The notes beneath the pieces were generated by a model. The model was not told the DNA's origin. It made no database searches and saw only the letters and a list, made by a program, of their open reading frames with translations. Source: an uncultured Rhodopila sp. (GTDB lineage: Bacteria; Pseudomonadota; Alphaproteobacteria; Acetobacterales; Acetobacteraceae). Taken from it: a stretch of DNA of 64,000 bases. A program made the translations under genes and the position numbers. The stretch lies in the NCBI RefSeq assembly GCF_903944925.1, contig NZ_CAJATU010000076.1, positions 40,193 to 104,192 on the forward strand. Reading direction: 5' to 3'. Of this stretch, positions 50,446-59,116 are shown in pieces (positions within the stretch are counted from its first letter, which is position 1; each line of letters opens with the position of its first letter).

Positions 50446-51897
50446 TCAGGCCCCGGTAGTGACAACGGGAAGTGAATGTCCGCTGTCATAGGCCGTCAGC
50501 ACAACCGAATCGCCCGACCCGGCCACAGGTGTTTGCTGCGCGTAAATATGCGCCTGGCCGCTGATATGCAGATCGGCCACCAGCGCCGACCCGTCATACA
50601 GGAACAATTCCCCCGCGGTCGGGCCTGATTTCGCGAATACTTCGCTCGTGGCATGCGTGTCGTTCAGGCTGATCTCGCTGGTGCGGCCGAATTCCGTAAT
50701 CGGAGCGAGGAATTGCATGGCTGTACTGGTCCCGATCGGGCTGCCGCCGATATCCAGATGCCCCGCGACAAGCTGGATCGTTTCGCTACTACCGGCAAAG
50801 AGGGTCGAGATGATGCTGTTGCCGGTCGCGCGCACAACGCCGTGTCCGATGACGGAACCAACCGCGAGGGTGGACGCGTCGAGGTTCATCCTGCCATCGT
50901 TCTCGAGCGCACCGCGGGGCAGGCTGGCAGTTCCAACGTCCTGGACCGCAAGCGTTGATCCCGCCCGGATGTTGCTTGTGCCATGGATGGCCAGGCTCTC
51001 CGTGCCATAGATGATTTCCGCGACAATCATTTGCGCATGCGTAAGATCTATGCCGTTGGTTACAACGTTGACTGTCTGGCCGGGATAGCCGACCCCGATA
51101 TTGGCGGTCGTTCCGTTGCTATACCAAAGTCCGGTATAATAGTTCCCGGAAACATTGAAGCCGGCTCCGCCGCCGGCGAAAACGAAGTTGACCCCGGTGG
51201 CATTTCCGGGAGTGATTTGCAGGGACCCTGACGGGACCACCGCGGTATCACCGTTTTGCGGAACTCCGCCCGGCATCCAGCTACTCGCGGTGTCGAAGCT
51301 GCCGTCGCCGGTCCAGGTTCTTACAACACCTGAAACCGGATTCACCGGCGTGCCGTTGGCGGGCGCCCAGGGGTCGGACGGTTTGGCCTTGCTCCACCAA
51401 ATATGGTTGGCGTTTTCTTGCCATAGCCTGCCATTGGCCCACGCGAGTTCGATCACGTTTGCGGTCGTGCCGTCGGCGACGCCATTCAGCGAAACTTGAC
51501 CGTTCAGGATCGACCACGTGTTGCCGCTGGCATCGGTAATGGAGGAGGCCGGCTGTCCCGGGATGACAGTGACGATGGTATCATTGGCCGAGGCATGTTG
51601 GTTTGGAATCGGATCGACCGGCGTGCCGTACGGCGGTTTCCATGCGGCGGCGGGACTGCTCTTGCTCCACCACAGATCGTCTGCATTTTTCTGCCAGATC
51701 ACACCGCTTTCGTAAGCCATCTCGATGACATTGGCCGTGCTCGGATCAACCACACCGTTGACGGCGACCCGGCCGCCGACAATCGTCCATGTATTGCCAC
51801 CCGTATCTACTATGCTCTCATTGGGCGTGCCGATGACCGTGTTGTCAGGGGATGTCATGGTTGGGAACCCGTGTGCCGGAGGTTGCATGGGAAACAA
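50446..51897 (-). CDS. Repeat-containing, probably extracellular beta-rich protein
   Basis: A 483-residue protein. The N-terminal part has two copies of a 75-residue unit: DTGGNTWTIVGGRVAVNGVV, then WQKNADDLWWSK, and DASGNTWSILNGQVSLNGVA, then WQENANHIWWSK. The remainder is rich in Gly, Ser, Thr, Val and Asn in short strands, as in beta-helix passengers (GVNFVFAGGGAGFNVSGNYY). There is no Sec signal; export by a type I-like route is possible. The start may be the ATG at 51858 (MTSPDNTV). Base use and amino-acid content differ from the enzymes around it. Confidence 0.68.
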   Translation of the reverse strand: MFPMQPPAHGFPTMTSPDNTVIGTPNESIVDTGGNTWTIVGGRVAVNGVVDPSTANVIEMAYESGVIWQKNADDLWWSKSSPAAAWKPPYGTPVDPIPNQHASANDTIVTVIPGQPASSITDASGNTWSILNGQVSLNGVADGTTANVIELAWANGRLWQENANHIWWSKAKPSDPWAPANGTPVNPVSGVVRTWTGDGSFDTASSWMPGGVPQNGDTAVVPSGSLQITPGNATGVNFVFAGGGAGFNVSGNYYTGLWYSNGTTANIGVGYPGQTVNVVTNGIDLTHAQMIVAEIIYGTESLAIHGTSNIRAGSTLAVQDVGTASLPRGALENDGRMNLDASTLAVGSVIGHGVVRATGNSIISTLFAGSSETIQLVAGHLDIGGSPIGTSTAMQFLAPITEFGRTSEISLNDTHATSEVFAKSGPTAGELFLYDGSALVADLHISGQAHIYAQQTPVAGSGDSVVLTAYDSGHSLPVVTTGA

Positions 51898-52117
51898 ATG
51901 CGTCGGCCGATTTCACGCTGATCCGGTCACATAGCACCGTCCGGTCCCGGTCGGTGTGATCAGGCTCACGTTTTGTGCCAGCAACGTTACAAGCCTTCGT
52001 GAACGATGAAAATCGGGCGTGACGAGCCGGCTTGTGTTCATTTAATGTTCTTGTGCACCGCCCGCGGTCGAACCGAGGTCAGTTTGCGCTGTTAGGCAAT
52101 TCAAGGAGGAAGCACCG

Positions 52118-52576
52118 ATGTCCGTATCGCCTATCCCCGCCGGCTATCACAGCCTGACGCCTTATCTTATCGTCGACGGCGCGGCCCGCGCGCTTGCCTG
52201 GTATGGCAATGCTTTGGGCGCCAGCGAAGTGATGCGGCTGTCCACCCCGGGCGGCAAAATCGGCCATGCGGAAATCACCATCGGCGACAGCCACGTCATG
52301 CTCGCCGATCCGAACCCGGAAATTGGCGCCAAGCCGCCCGCTGGCTTTGGCGGATCGCCGATCAGCCTGCACCTCTATGTCACTGACGTGGACGCAACGA
52401 TGGCCAAAGCCGCAGCCGCCGGGGCTACCGTCAAGAACCCGCCGGAGGACAAGTTCTATGGCGATCGGCTCGGCACCGTCGTCGATCCGTTTGGTTACAC
52501 ATGGCACATCGTGACGCATATCGAGGATGTGCCGCTGACCGAGATCGAACGGCGCATGACCGCCATGGGCGGATGA
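52118..52576 (+). CDS. PhnB-like VOC protein (glyoxalase superfamily)
   Basis: A 152-residue single-domain glyoxalase/bleomycin-resistance-type protein: LTPYLIVDGAARALAWYGNALGA, KIGHAEITIGDSHVMLAD and YGDRLGTVVDPFGYTWHI. Metal-binding positions are partly visible (HAEI, DPFGYTWH). Function unknown. AAGGAGGAAG lies before the ATG at 52118. Followed by a convergent gene. Confidence 0.87.
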   Translation: MSVSPIPAGYHSLTPYLIVDGAARALAWYGNALGASEVMRLSTPGGKIGHAEITIGDSHVMLADPNPEIGAKPPAGFGGSPISLHLYVTDVDATMAKAAAAGATVKNPPEDKFYGDRLGTVVDPFGYTWHIVTHIEDVPLTEIERRMTAMGG

Positions 52577-52615
52577 TCCTGCGTCACGCGATGACAAATG
52601 ACCGGAGGCCGGACG

Positions 52616-53770
52616 CTAACCCGGCGCTCCGGCAAGCATTTCGCCGCGATAGTGCCGGTTCAGTATCGGAAACAACCCGTACCCGAACCTGACCGCATGC
52701 GGATCAGGGGTGTCCTGCATCCGCAGCACAATTGGCGCCACCGCCAACAGTCCGCGATTTTTCCGTCCGGCCGTCTGCACCGCGGCCTTCACCGACTCGA
52801 TCAGGGCCTCGTCATAACCGCCCAAAGCGACGCCCGGCGACAGCAGCAGCATGCCAGGGTTCTTCAGGTTGATCCGACCTTGCGAGCGCAGAACAACCTC
52901 GGACACCGCGGCCCGCAGGCTCGATGCATCCCAAACCGAGCCATACGGATATTCGAAACGATCGAACACCTCGGGATGCACAGCCACCATGCCGGACGGG
53001 CCGGTTGCGACATAGATATGACCGATCCGGCCGGGAGCCTCCACCGGAGTCGGAAACCCGATACGGTTGCCCTGCATCGTCAGGCAGTGCGCTGCCGCGA
53101 ACGGCGCCAGACCATGCAGCGAGAACCCCCGGTCCGCCGCCGTCGCCGCCATCGCCGGGAACAGCGGATGATGCGACCACGTTCGGACGAAGTGCAGGAA
53201 GGCTGCGACGTTCGTCGCCGCCGCCGAACTGGCCTCCGACTCACGACTGGCCCAGGTGTGCGCTTGCAGCCTGCCGCGCAGATGCGCAACGGCCCATGCC
53301 AAGGCATGCTGCGATGAACCGGCAAACGGGTCATCCGCGGTCCGGATGCTGCTCTCGGGAAGCGGCACACCAAGCGCGGCCTGATGTGCTGCCGCGACCT
53401 CATCGAGCAGCGCCGCGGTGATCAGGTAGACGTTGTCCGCCGGGGTATGCGGCTGGTAGAGCGCCGCGATCCGGTCGTATTCGCGGCGCCCGACAACATA
53501 AACGTTCGGCGGGATCGTCGTAGTGCCGGTCCGGATCTCCGCCACCGGCTCGGCGACGACCACGGCCGTCGGCGGGGCGGTTCCGGCCGGCAGCCCCGCG
53601 GTCAGGGTCACTGCCGCGCACTGCCCGCACTGGATTGCGACCGCAAGGAACCGGGCTGGAGCGTAGCCCTCGATCAGCGTCTGTCCGCAGGGGCACGCCA
53701 GAGTTCCGCTATCGGGGCCGATAAAGACCGGCCCCTCGCAAGCCTGGACGAAGTCGGGTTCAGCCGTCAC
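52616..53770 (-). CDS. Hypothetical protein with N-terminal Cys4 zinc-ribbon-like segment
   Basis: A 384-residue protein I cannot assign. Residues about 25-50 contain ACPCGQTLIEGY and AIQCGQCAAVTL, two Cys pairs consistent with a zinc ribbon. The rest is Ala-rich with no signal or membrane segment. Landmarks are NVYVVGRREYDRIAALYQPH, a stretch IPPNVY, and ALGGYDEALIESVKAAVQTAG toward the end. The coding pattern and length support a real gene. It is 12 bp upstream of a DUF3035 lipoprotein gene on the same strand. Confidence 0.7.
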   Translation of the reverse strand: MTAEPDFVQACEGPVFIGPDSGTLACPCGQTLIEGYAPARFLAVAIQCGQCAAVTLTAGLPAGTAPPTAVVVAEPVAEIRTGTTTIPPNVYVVGRREYDRIAALYQPHTPADNVYLITAALLDEVAAAHQAALGVPLPESSIRTADDPFAGSSQHALAWAVAHLRGRLQAHTWASRESEASSAAATNVAAFLHFVRTWSHHPLFPAMAATAADRGFSLHGLAPFAAAHCLTMQGNRIGFPTPVEAPGRIGHIYVATGPSGMVAVHPEVFDRFEYPYGSVWDASSLRAAVSEVVLRSQGRINLKNPGMLLLSPGVALGGYDEALIESVKAAVQTAGRKNRGLLAVAPIVLRMQDTPDPHAVRFGYGLFPILNRHYRGEMLAGAPG

Positions 53771-53782
53771 GCGGCGAGCCGC

Positions 53783-54391
53783 CTACAGCCAGGAGAACAG
53801 GTGCGTGAACCAGCCTTCCTTCTTCGGCTGGATGATCGGCGTTTCGCCGACATTCGGCGCTTCGCCCAACGCCGCGTTCTGCCGCAGGCGCTGCGATTCC
53901 TTCGTCGCATCGACCTCGGCGCCGTGGGTGTCGGGCTTGCGCCAGTACAACAGCTTGTCGATGAACCCGTCATTGGAGGCGTCCGTGCGCGCTTCCTGGT
54001 CCACCTTGCGGCGGATATCGGCCGGGGCGGCCGGACCGGCCTGCTCCAGCAAAGCGGCCTGGCCGGGGCTGTCGCCGCCGGTCGGCGCGTTCAACGACGT
54101 CTCGGGCACCAGCGCCGCCTCGGCCTGCTGCTGCTCGGTCTGCTCCTGCGGACGGGGTGCGCCGGGGCGGGGCGGCCGCAGGTTGTAATCCGGCGGCATC
54201 GACAGCGGCGCGCGCGTGGTGACGGTATATTCGTCTGGCGCGTCCCGGGTCAGACCGAAAGTGCGCGACAGCTTGTCGGTGCTGCATCCGGATAGCAGCA
54301 CCAGGGTGCCCCCGATGACGGCGAGGCCCCGAAAGGAGCGGCGGAAGCGCGGTCTGGAAGAAATCGTTCGCATGCGGTGGTCCATACTCAT
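53783..54391 (-). CDS. DUF3035-type lipoprotein
   Basis: A 202-residue lipoprotein. The signal ends at the lipobox LLSGC, preceded by RGLAVIGGTLVL. The mature part contains TFGLTRDAPDEYTVTTRAPLSMPPDYNLRPPRPG, the core of DUF3035, and then a Gln/Ala-rich low-complexity stretch. DUF3035 proteins of alphaproteobacteria are outer-membrane lipoproteins that have been connected with the BAM complex (BamF-like), which I cannot verify here. An alternative ATG lies at 54373. Confidence 0.8.
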   Translation of the reverse strand: MSMDHRMRTISSRPRFRRSFRGLAVIGGTLVLLSGCSTDKLSRTFGLTRDAPDEYTVTTRAPLSMPPDYNLRPPRPGAPRPQEQTEQQQAEAALVPETSLNAPTGGDSPGQAALLEQAGPAAPADIRRKVDQEARTDASNDGFIDKLLYWRKPDTHGAEVDATKESQRLRQNAALGEAPNVGETPIIQPKKEGWFTHLFSWL

Positions 54392-54425
54392 TGACGTGCC
54401 AATGCCGCAAGTATGCGGCCATGAA

Positions 54426-55829
54426 TTAGGCGGCGTGCGGCCGGCGCCGCGATGGTATGGCGATCAGCATAGCCAGAAACAAACCCGCCGTCGCGGTCCA
54501 TTGCGCGATCGAGAAGGCATGCGCATAGGCGCGTTCCCCCGTTCCGCCACCGAGCACGACGAAGAACAGGGTGCCGACGGTCGCCACACTGATGGCGGCG
54601 CCGACTTGCATGGCCGAGTTGGCGATGCCGGCCGCGACTCCGCCCTGCGCTGACGGCACGTCGCCCAAGACGGTGGCGAACAGCCGGGGAAATGCGATTC
54701 CCTGGCCCAGGCCGGCCAGGAACACCGCACCCGACAACACCGGGCCGCTGGTCCCGCGGGCCACCAGCAGGCCCACCACGACGTAGAAAAAGACCTGGAT
54801 GGCCATGCCGATGGACAGCAGTCGCGGGCGCAGCCACACCAGCGGGGCGCTGACCAGGGGACCAACGAACAGGCCAAGTCCATACGGCACGATGGCCAGG
54901 CCGGTCTGCAACGGCGGCACGCCGCGGCCTTCCTGCTGATACAGGCCGAACAGCAGGTAGAAGCACGTGGTAAAGAAAAACAGCGTGCAGACCAGCACGC
55001 CGCGCCTGAAACTGGGGATGCGCAGCAGGCGGAGATCGACCAGCGGCATGCCGCCGCTGCGGCCGAGCCACGCTTCGTAGCGGACGAACCCGGCGGCGAG
55101 GAACGGCACGCAGGCCAGCGCGGCAAAGACCCACGGTGGCCAGCCCTGGTCGCGGCCCACGGACAAGGGTACGACGATCGCCGCCAGGGTCAGCGAGATC
55201 AGCCCCGCTCCGGCAAGGTCCAACCGCACGTCGGCACCACCCCCGGTCTCGGGTATCACCCTGGACCCGAGCACCAGCGCGGATGCGCAGACCGGCAGGG
55301 TCAGCAGGAACACCGCCCGCCAGCCCAGGCCCGCCGGGTTCCATTGGATCAGCGCGCCGCCGCTGAACTGGCCAATGGCGGCAGCCATCCCCATCATGAT
55401 GCCGTAGAAGCTCAGGGCGCGGGCGAGCTCCCGTTCATCGGCGAACAGCGCGCGGATCGAGCCGAGCACCTGGGGCATCAGCAGTGCGGCGGACGAGCCC
55501 TGCAGGACGCGGGCGGCGACCAGCAGGGGCGCGGAAGGGGCGATGCCGCAGCCCAGGCTGGCGAGCGAAAACGCGGCCATGCCAATCAGGAAGCAGCGCT
55601 TGCGCCCGTACAGATCGCCGAGGCGGCCACCGGTAATCAGAAACACGCCGTAGCCGGAGGCGTAGCCCGAGATGACCAGTTGCAACTCCGCCGGCGTTGC
55701 GCTCAGGTTTTCCTGCATCGACGGCAGCGCCACGTTGACGATGAAGAAATCCAGCGGCGGCAGGAATCCGCCCGCGAGAAGCACCGCCAGCGCCACCCAG
55801 CGGAGCGCGCTGCTTTGTCCTGCTTGCAC
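54426..55829 (-). CDS. MFS transporter, DHA2-type
   Basis: A 467-residue polytopic inner-membrane protein with about 14 hydrophobic segments. The first segment has PPLDFFIVNVALPSMQENL, followed by YASGYGVFLITGGRLGDLYGRKRCF (motif A) and VAARVLQGSSAALLMPQVLG (motif C region). The start is taken as GTG 55829, because GAAGGAGA lies five bases upstream and hydrophobic sequence begins just after. An ATG at 55979 would run through the divergent J-domain gene. Substrate unknown. Confidence 0.87.
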   Translation of the reverse strand: MQAGQSSALRWVALAVLLAGGFLPPLDFFIVNVALPSMQENLSATPAELQLVISGYASGYGVFLITGGRLGDLYGRKRCFLIGMAAFSLASLGCGIAPSAPLLVAARVLQGSSAALLMPQVLGSIRALFADERELARALSFYGIMMGMAAAIGQFSGGALIQWNPAGLGWRAVFLLTLPVCASALVLGSRVIPETGGGADVRLDLAGAGLISLTLAAIVVPLSVGRDQGWPPWVFAALACVPFLAAGFVRYEAWLGRSGGMPLVDLRLLRIPSFRRGVLVCTLFFFTTCFYLLFGLYQQEGRGVPPLQTGLAIVPYGLGLFVGPLVSAPLVWLRPRLLSIGMAIQVFFYVVVGLLVARGTSGPVLSGAVFLAGLGQGIAFPRLFATVLGDVPSAQGGVAAGIANSAMQVGAAISVATVGTLFFVVLGGGTGERAYAHAFSIAQWTATAGLFLAMLIAIPSRRRPHAA

Positions 55830-55897
55830 GGAGTCTCCTTCCCGGCCGTGGAATTCGGGGTGTTTTCCGGACGGCATTGCTGTAACATCTAAGCCTG

Positions 55898-57043
55898 ATG
55901 CCGCCCCTACGAACAAGTTTGGATCCCGAGGGCTATTACGCCCGCCTCGGGGTGGAACCGACGGCAGCCCAGGCTGCAATCACCGCGGCCTTCCGTCGCA
56001 AGGCCCGCCTGTTGCACCCCGATGTGCCGGAAACCGGCGACTCGGCGGCATTTGTCGCGGTGAAGCAGGCGTACGACGTGCTCTCGAACCGGCAGCGGCG
56101 TGAGGATTACGACCGGGCGGCGCGGCCCGTCCCGGTGGAGGCGCTGGAGCCGGACATCCATCCCGTTTGGCCGGTATACCAGGAGTATTCCGCTCCTCCG
56201 CCGCTGCGCCCGCGATTCTGGGATCTCCGGTTGGTGGCCTGGTTGGGCGTTGGCGCCGTTTTGTGCATCAGTCTGGCCGAGGCGGTGATGCATGTGCGGC
56301 AGCCGCCAAAGGTCGTCAGCGCCGGCATCCGGCCGAATGCAGCGACGGTCGAGCCGCTGTCGCCGGAAGCGCATCTGGCGGCGCTGTATGGGCCGACCCC
56401 GGTATCGTTGCCCGGCCCAACGAATTTCTATGTGATCCCGGCTGCGACCCCGGCGGTGCTGTGGCGCCTCGACCCCGGCCGTAACGTTGCCATTCCGGAT
56501 CGGCAACTTCCACCGTTCAGCACCGTGCACGCTGTGCGGCTGCTGCGGCAGAACGGGATGCTGGAGGTGTTGGTCAGGGACAAGCCAAACGGCTACATCG
56601 ACATCAGCCATCTCAGCCCCGGCAACGAATCGGCGGCGCGGCGGGGCTACTGCGGCTATAATGCCGGAGCGCTCCCGTATGACGGCGAGGTGCTGGATCG
56701 GATGCTCTACGGTGGCGGGCGGTTGCGGCTCGACAACAGGGGCGTACAACCGGCGGTGGTGAAGCTGCGCGATCAATCCGGCACAGTCGCCCTGTCGGTA
56801 TTTCTTGCACCGGGAGGCCACGCCGATATCCGGGACGCGCCGGAAGGACTTTACCCGGCGGAGTTTGCTGTCGGTGAGCTATGGAGCCGAGCCTGCGGAA
56901 CGTTCGCCGCCGGCATACGGGCGCGGCGCCTCGACGACGGGTTGACGATCCGGGGCAGCACCGCTTTGGAGATCACCGCGGATGCGGCCAACCTGCCTTC
57001 GACGATTATCGAGGAGCAGGCGTTCGAGCGAAAGCGGGATTGA
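55898..57043 (+). CDS. Membrane-anchored J-domain protein
   Basis: A 381-residue protein. Residues 10-75 are a DnaJ domain (YYARLGVEPTAAQAAITAAF, the HPD tripeptide in LLHPDVPETG, AYDVLSNRQRREDYDRA). One hydrophobic segment (LVAWLGVGAVLCISLAEAVM) at about 115-135 follows. The C-terminal 240 residues contain an SH3-like region (VHAVRLLRQNGMLEVLVRD) and a beta domain. The J-domain would recruit DnaK at the inner membrane. The rest may bind a substrate across the membrane. This layout is not a standard DjlA. Confidence 0.82.
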   Translation: MPPLRTSLDPEGYYARLGVEPTAAQAAITAAFRRKARLLHPDVPETGDSAAFVAVKQAYDVLSNRQRREDYDRAARPVPVEALEPDIHPVWPVYQEYSAPPPLRPRFWDLRLVAWLGVGAVLCISLAEAVMHVRQPPKVVSAGIRPNAATVEPLSPEAHLAALYGPTPVSLPGPTNFYVIPAATPAVLWRLDPGRNVAIPDRQLPPFSTVHAVRLLRQNGMLEVLVRDKPNGYIDISHLSPGNESAARRGYCGYNAGALPYDGEVLDRMLYGGGRLRLDNRGVQPAVVKLRDQSGTVALSVFLAPGGHADIRDAPEGLYPAEFAVGELWSRACGTFAAGIRARRLDDGLTIRGSTALEITADAANLPSTIIEEQAFERKRD

Positions 57044-57108
57044 GCGCCAGACGGGGGTCGCCATGACCGGCGAAACGAGCCGACCATGACGACATAGGAA
57101 TGTATCGG

Positions 57109-57630
57109 TTAAGCGACGATGTTGCTGCCCTCGGCGGTCTGGGCACGGCGGGCCTGCCAAAGGGCGACAAAATCGATCGGCTGCAGCAGCACCGGCGGGA
57201 AGCCGCCGTCGCGGGTCACGTCGGACAGAATGTTACGGGCGAACGGGAACAGGATTCGCGGGCATTCGACCAGCAACACCGGCTCGATCGCGTTGTCCGG
57301 CAGTCCGGTCAGAGTGAAGACGCCGGCATAGGCCAGTTCGGCGACGAAAACGACCGCCCCGGGCGCAGCCTGGCCGTTGGTCTGGGCCGACGGCTCATGC
57401 GCCTCGGCCTTGATGACCAGGGCAACCTCGTAGACGCCCTGGTCATCACGCAGCCGGCGGGCCTGGACGTCCAGATTGATGCTGACCTGCGGCTGGGTGC
57501 GAAGCTGGGAGTAGATCGCCGGCGCGCCCGGAACCTCGAAGGACAGATCCTTCACGTATTGAATGTTGACGACCAGCGGCTGCGGCGGTGCGGCGGTCGC
57601 GGGCTGCGGGGGAGGACTGGTCTCGGGCAT
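57109..57630 (-). CDS. secB: Protein-export chaperone SecB
   Basis: A 173-residue SecB. The family core is VVNIQYVKDLSFEVPGAPAIY, LVIKAEAH, ELAYAGVFTLTGLP and the conserved LLVECPRILFPFARNILSDVTRDGGFPPV. It holds preproteins unfolded for SecA. ATG 57630 with GGAG upstream is chosen. The longer frame to 57708 has no ribosome site. TimA (58439) lies nearby on the other strand, an arrangement common in alphaproteobacteria. Confidence 0.94.
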   Translation of the reverse strand: MPETSPPPQPATAAPPQPLVVNIQYVKDLSFEVPGAPAIYSQLRTQPQVSINLDVQARRLRDDQGVYEVALVIKAEAHEPSAQTNGQAAPGAVVFVAELAYAGVFTLTGLPDNAIEPVLLVECPRILFPFARNILSDVTRDGGFPPVLLQPIDFVALWQARRAQTAEGSNIVA

Positions 57631-57737
57631 GACAAACTCCGTTGAAAATCGCGCCGCCGTCGGTCGGGGCATGGCACTGGCGGCGCGGGTAGCACGCCCG
57701 CACTGCAATTGCTACCGGTGTTCTTCCGCCTTGTTAA

Positions 57738-58292
57738 TTATGCGCACCAGACAATTCGTTCCGGTCCGGGCGCGCCCGGGTCGCAGCGGAGCCACTGGCC
57801 GTTGGCGATGCTTTGTCCGGTCAGGCTCAGGATGAAACCCCAATGGCTGATGACCAGCGTGCGGTCCCAGTCGTCTCGCGCCGCCAGATCGTTACGAAAA
57901 CGGGCGGCCCGGGCCACGATACCGGCCTCGGATTCTTCTTCCGGCGGCCACCAGACTTCCTCCACCGCGGAAAAGTCGTGTCCGGGCCAGTCGCGCTCCA
58001 GCGCCGCCCGGGGCGAACCGATATCGCAGGCGAAGGCGAACCGTTCCCGCACGATCGGATCGATGCTGAGCGGCACGCCCAAACGGGCGGCGACCGGTTG
58101 CGCCGTCTGCAGCGCGCGGGTGTAGGGGGAGACGATGATGCGTTGAATGCCCTGGTCCGCGAGCTGCTCCGCCGCCTGCTCGGCCTGGCTGCGGCCGAGT
58201 TCGGTCAGGCGGGGATCGAAAATGCCCGGATCCCGCCGCGTCGCGGTAAAATGCAGGTTGAACTCGCTCTGTCCGTGGCGCAGCAGGATCAT
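57738..58292 (-). CDS. Histidine phosphatase family protein
   Basis: A 184-residue phosphoglycerate-mutase-like phosphatase. The phospho-His is in LLRHGQSEFN, SPYTRALQTAQ carries the second Arg, and VISHWGFIL holds the second His. Substrates in this superfamily range from sugar phosphates to nucleotides and cannot be told from sequence. It is a single-domain cytosolic protein divergent from TimA and 107 bp upstream of secB on the same strand. Confidence 0.87.
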   Translation of the reverse strand: MILLRHGQSEFNLHFTATRRDPGIFDPRLTELGRSQAEQAAEQLADQGIQRIIVSPYTRALQTAQPVAARLGVPLSIDPIVRERFAFACDIGSPRAALERDWPGHDFSAVEEVWWPPEEESEAGIVARAARFRNDLAARDDWDRTLVISHWGFILSLTGQSIANGQWLRCDPGAPGPERIVWCA

Positions 58293-58438
58293 GGCGCGGT
58301 CCTACAATCGCCGCACGAAAGCGGCAAGGCCGCGGTCAAAAATTACGCAGAACGGACGTTTGGGCCGCAAATGTGCCCGGGATTCGTTTGTCATGACAGG
58401 CGATCGCGCTTATCTGTGCCGCTGTAAGGAGTCAGGAC

Positions 58439-59113
58439 ATGAGTGCGAGCGGCAGCTTTCCCATCGATCTCATACTGTTTGGCATGATCGCGGCCTTCCT
58501 GGTCCTGCGCCTGCGCAGCATCCTGGGCAAGCGCACCGGCTTCGAACGGCAGGCTCCGCCGCCGATGCCGCAGGCTCCGGTCCGCAAGCAGGCCCCGCCA
58601 ATCATCGAGGGCCGGGCCGAGCCGGTGCCCCCGGCCGCACCGCAGGCGGTCCCGCCGGTGGCTTCGCCGACAGGACAGGCGCTGGCGCGGATGCGGGAGA
58701 TCGATCGCAGCTTCGACCCGGCGCGCTTCCTGGCCGGCGCCGAGCAGGCGTTCCGCATGATCGTCGCGGCCTTCGCTGCCGGCGACCGCGTCGGCCTTCG
58801 CGCGTTACTGTCGGACGAAACCTACAAGGCATTCGAAGAAGCGATCGCCGCCCGGGAGAAAGCCGCAGAGACGCAGGTCAGCGAAATCAAGTCGATCCAA
58901 CAGCTCGCCATCGAGACTGCCGATACCCGCGGCACCGTCGGGGTGGTTACCGCCCGGATCGTGTCGGACCAGATCAGCTATACGCATGATAAGGACGGGC
59001 GGCCGGTGGCCGGCACGGATGCGGTGACCGAGATCACCGATCTATGGACGTTCGAGCGCGACCTGACGCAGCGCGACCCGACATGGCGGCTGGTGTCCGC
59101 CCGCAGCGGTTAG
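58439..59113 (+). CDS. timA: Tim44/TimA-family protein
   Basis: A 224-residue protein with an N-terminal membrane anchor (FPIDLILFGMIAAFLVLRLRSIL). A Pro-rich linker (about 35-80) leads to a Tim44 domain (ALARMREIDRSFDPARFLAGAEQAFRMIV, ALLSDETYKAFEEAI, LWTFERDLTQRDPTWRLVSA). TimA is the alphaproteobacterial relative of mitochondrial Tim44, facing the cytosol or periplasm at the inner membrane. It precedes the LutA-like gene by 3 bp and probably shares its transcript. Confidence 0.88.
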   Translation: MSASGSFPIDLILFGMIAAFLVLRLRSILGKRTGFERQAPPPMPQAPVRKQAPPIIEGRAEPVPPAAPQAVPPVASPTGQALARMREIDRSFDPARFLAGAEQAFRMIVAAFAAGDRVGLRALLSDETYKAFEEAIAAREKAAETQVSEIKSIQQLAIETADTRGTVGVVTARIVSDQISYTHDKDGRPVAGTDAVTEITDLWTFERDLTQRDPTWRLVSARSG

Positions 59114-59116
59114 CCC

